NCBI GenBank assembly: GCA_003242605.1
Contig: QGUZ01000256.1
Span: forward strand, 1-7,249
DNA: 7,249 bases
Source: Actinomycetota bacterium
GTDB taxonomy: Bacteria > Actinomycetota > Actinomycetes > Streptosporangiales > Streptosporangiaceae
Direction: 5' to 3'
Of this stretch, positions 5,463 to 7,249 are shown in pieces. The notes beneath the pieces are model-generated. The model was not told the origin of the DNA. It was given only the letters and a program-made list of their open reading frames with translations, and did no database searches. A program made the position numbers and the translations under genes. Every line of letters begins with the position of its first letter. Position 1 is the first letter of the stretch.

Positions 5463-6950
5463 GTGCCGACTCTTAGCGACCTGGTGGCGCGGCACACCGC
5501 GCTCGACCCAGCGGACGTGGAGTGGATGCACTCGCTGGTCTCGGACTGGCAGCTGCTCGCCGACCTGTCCTTCGCCGACCTCATCCTGTGGATCCCGCTC
5601 CGGGACGAGTCCGCCTGGCTCGCCGTCGCCCAGATGCGCCCCACCACCGGCCCCACCGTCTACCACGACGACGTGGTCGGCACGGTGGTCGCCAAGGGCG
5701 AGCGGCCGCTGCTCGACATGGCCTGGAACGAGCGCCGGATCTGCCGGGAGGGGGACCCCGACTGGTCGAGCGGGGTCCCGGTCCGGGAGGAGACGATCCC
5801 GGTACGGCGCATGCCGATCGGGCCCGACGGCACCCCGGACGGCCCCGGCAACGTGATCGGGGTGATCCAGCGGTCGACGAACCTCTCCTCGGCGCGCACC
5901 CCGTCCCGCCTCGAGCTCACCTACCTGCAGAGCGCCTCGGACCTGGCGCAGATGGTCGCCGAGGGCCGGTTCCCGTTCCGGGAGGACGAGCCGAGCCTGG
6001 TCCGCTCCCCGCGGGTGGGCGACGGCCTGCTCCGCCTCGACCGCTCCGGCCGGGTCACCTACGCCTCGCCGAACGCGCTGTCCGCCTACCGCCGGCTCGG
6101 CCTGCAGGCCGACCTCGTCGGCGCCGACCTGGGCAAGGTCACCGCCCAGCTGTGCTACTCCGACGAGCCGGTGGACGAGTCCCTGATGATCGTGGCGAGC
6201 GGCCGGGCGCCGCGGGAGACCGAGGTCGAGGCCGGCGGCACCGTGGTGCAGCTCCGGGCGATCCCGCTGATCATCGGCGGGCAGCGCATCGGCGCGCTCG
6301 TGCTGCTGCGCGACGTGACCGAGCTGCGCCGCCGCGAGCGGGAGCTGATGACCAAGGACGCCACGATCCGGGAGATCCACCACCGGGTGAAGAACAACCT
6401 GCAGACGGTGGCCGCGCTGCTCCGGCTGCAGGCCCGGCGGCTCAACGTGCCCGAGGGGCGGGAGGCCCTGGAGGAGGCGGTACGGCGGGTCGGGTCGATC
6501 GCGATCGTGCACGAGACCCTGGCGCACACGCCGGAGGAGACGGTCGACTTCGACGAGATCGCCGACCGGGTGATCGCGATGACCGGCGAGGTGGCCGTCG
6601 CGCCGATCACGCCGCGCCGGGAGGGCTCGTTCGGGGTGCGGCCCTCGGCCGTGGCCACGCCGCTCGCGATGGTGCTCAGCGAGCTGCTGCAGAACGCCGT
6701 GGAGCATGGTTTCGACCGCCGTACCGGCGAGCTGACGGTGCGGGCGGCGCGGAGCGCGGACCGCCTGGAGGTGGTCGTCGCGGACAACGGCAAGGGGCTG
6801 CCGGACGACTTCGACCTGGAGTCGTCGACGAGCCTCGGGCTGCAGATCGTCCGCACCCTCGTGGTGGGGGAGCTGTCGGGGCGGCTGTCCATCACGCCGC
6901 GGGAGGGCGGCGGCACCGCGGTGACGCTCTCCGTCCCGCTGCCCGGGTGA
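5463..6950 (+). CDS. pdtaS: Soluble sensor histidine kinase, PdtaS family (HisKA_2)
   Basis: A 495-residue cytosolic histidine kinase with no membrane segment. The N-terminal GAF-like sensor spans about 1-165 (DWQLLADLSFADL at 28-40), and a PAS domain about 185-292 contains YASPNALSAY (200-209). The HisKA_2 dimerisation box REIHHRVKNNLQ (303-314) has likely phospho-acceptor His307. The ATPase domain has the N-box ELLQNAVEHGF (407-417, Asn411), DNGKG (441-445) and SLGLQIV (457-463). All catalytic motifs are intact. These segments match M. tuberculosis PdtaS (Rv3220c) and Streptomyces homologues as I recall them. The mycobacterial protein signals to PdtaR, an ANTAR RNA-binding antiterminator; no partner is in this window. 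The GTG at 5463 (VPTLSDLV) is chosen because family members begin at this point. An in-frame ATG at 5370 would add 31 low-complexity residues and overlap the candidate small ORF. The gene is convergent with whiB1. Confidence 0.92.
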   Translation: MPTLSDLVARHTALDPADVEWMHSLVSDWQLLADLSFADLILWIPLRDESAWLAVAQMRPTTGPTVYHDDVVGTVVAKGERPLLDMAWNERRICREGDPDWSSGVPVREETIPVRRMPIGPDGTPDGPGNVIGVIQRSTNLSSARTPSRLELTYLQSASDLAQMVAEGRFPFREDEPSLVRSPRVGDGLLRLDRSGRVTYASPNALSAYRRLGLQADLVGADLGKVTAQLCYSDEPVDESLMIVASGRAPRETEVEAGGTVVQLRAIPLIIGGQRIGALVLLRDVTELRRRERELMTKDATIREIHHRVKNNLQTVAALLRLQARRLNVPEGREALEEAVRRVGSIAIVHETLAHTPEETVDFDEIADRVIAMTGEVAVAPITPRREGSFGVRPSAVATPLAMVLSELLQNAVEHGFDRRTGELTVRAARSADRLEVVVADNGKGLPDDFDLESSTSLGLQIVRTLVVGELSGRLSITPREGGGTAVTLSVPLPG

Positions 6951-7010
6951 GGCGGCCGGGACCCGCGCCGCGGGCCGGGGTGGCTCCGCGTCGCGAGGGT
7001 GCCATGCGGG

Positions 7011-7034
7011 CGGCCCGGTGCTGCGGCCGGGCCG
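7011..7034. terminator. GC-only hairpin downstream of pdtaS
   Basis: A perfect 8-bp stem, CGGCCCGG (7011-7018) with CCGGGCCG (7027-7034), has an 8-base loop and lies 60 bases after the pdtaS stop. There is no T tract, so it would be a non-canonical terminator or an RNA-stabilising hairpin. Stems like this are fairly common in DNA this GC-rich. Confidence 0.3.
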
Positions 7035-7078
7035 GGATCGGCGCCGCGGCGATCCGCGCTACGACATCCGTCTCGGTT

Positions 7079-7112
7079 CCGGCCCCCTGCCCCGGTGAGA
7101 CAGGGGGACCGG
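7079..7112. terminator. Hairpin terminator candidate between convergent pdtaS and whiB1
   Basis: The stem pairs CCGGCCCCCTG (7079-7089) with CAGGGGG plus CCGG (7101-7112), eleven base pairs with a single bulged A at 7108 and an 11-base loop. It lies 53 bases beyond the whiB1 stop and 128 beyond the pdtaS stop, so it could end transcripts from both sides. Only a weak T-containing run (TGTTGT) follows on the plus strand and none on the minus strand. Confidence 0.45.
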
Positions 7113-7165
7113 ACTGTTGTAGGGTACGGCCAAGCTCTGGTCGAGGGGGTGAGGCGCGGGATATG

Positions 7166-7249
7166 TCAGACGGCGGCGGCGCGGGCGCGCGCACGGGCGG
7201 CACGACGCTTGAGGGCGCGGCGCTCGTCCTCGCTCATCCCGCCCCAGAC
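7166..7249 (-). CDS. whiB1: WhiB-family regulator, WhiB1-type, 3' end only
   Basis: The last 27 codons and TGA stop of a gene that begins beyond the window. The translation starts VWGGMSEDERRALKRR, the conserved G(V/I)WGG turn and basic C-terminus of WhiB proteins, and this stretch matches M. tuberculosis WhiB1 as I recall it. The rest is an Arg/Ala-rich tail that should help bind DNA. WhiB1 carries a nitric-oxide-sensitive [4Fe-4S] cluster and acts with the primary sigma factor. The four cluster cysteines lie upstream, outside this window, and cannot be checked. The gene faces pdtaS tail-to-tail, as the Rv3219/Rv3220c neighbourhood would predict. Confidence 0.85.
   Translation of the reverse strand, partial: VWGGMSEDERRALKRRAARARARAAAV

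Noticed and set aside
5536..5549. TGGTCT followed by an imperfect second half, resembling a DasR operator
   Set aside because: Only the first half matches the TGGTCTAGACCA core (8 of 12 bases), and it lies inside the pdtaS coding sequence in conserved protein.
5211..6707. Minus-strand open frame (498 codons) opposite pdtaS
   Set aside because: The part opposite pdtaS is low-complexity shadow sequence. Only the last 61 codons, in the intergenic region and with their own ribosome site, are kept as a candidate.
6962..6974. CCCGCG-C-CGCGGG just after the pdtaS stop as a terminator
   Set aside because: A one-base loop is impossible. The usable stem is about 4 bp and no T tract follows.

Overview
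The window is high-GC DNA with strongly G/C-biased third codon positions. Its genes belong to typically actinobacterial families: a PASTA-type Ser/Thr kinase, a DasR-type GntR/HutC regulator, a PdtaS-type histidine kinase and a WhiB protein. A filamentous or Streptosporangiales-like actinomycete is the best guess. This rests on family content and remembered homologues; no search was run.

Layout from left to right. Positions 1-179 hold no gene I can support. A membrane Ser/Thr protein kinase with one PASTA domain (180-1880, +) ends tail-to-tail, 21 bp away, against a thiamine-diphosphate enzyme of the IlvG/Rv1820 type (1902-3566, -). That enzyme has a well-placed promoter predicting a leaderless mRNA. 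Divergent from it is a small secreted protein (3728-4411, +) with a pentapeptide repeat behind its signal peptide, a TTA codon, and a C-terminal part resembling PknH-like sensor domains. It ends 15 bp from the 3' end of a DasR-like regulator (4427-5152, -). Upstream of dasR on the same strand are two candidate small ORFs (61 and 20 codons), each with a strong Shine-Dalgarno sequence. They are chained to each other and to dasR by GTGA and TGATG stop/start overlaps. Divergent from these is a soluble PdtaS-type histidine kinase (5463-6950, +), followed by an intergenic region with hairpins. The 3' end of a WhiB1-type gene (7166-7249, -) is cut off by the window edge.

Functionally this is a cluster of signalling and global-regulation genes: surface Ser/Thr kinase sensing, amino-sugar-responsive repression (DasR), a cytosolic two-component sensor whose usual partner is an ANTAR RNA-binding regulator, and a WhiB iron-sulfur regulator. 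One metabolic TPP enzyme and one secreted protein sit among them. The six main genes strictly alternate in strand, so they are not one operon. pdtaS next to whiB1 is a recognised neighbourhood in mycobacteria. dasR beside this pair, and the possible small-ORF leader of dasR, are the most interesting points. I found no CRISPR, tRNA, rRNA or mobile element.
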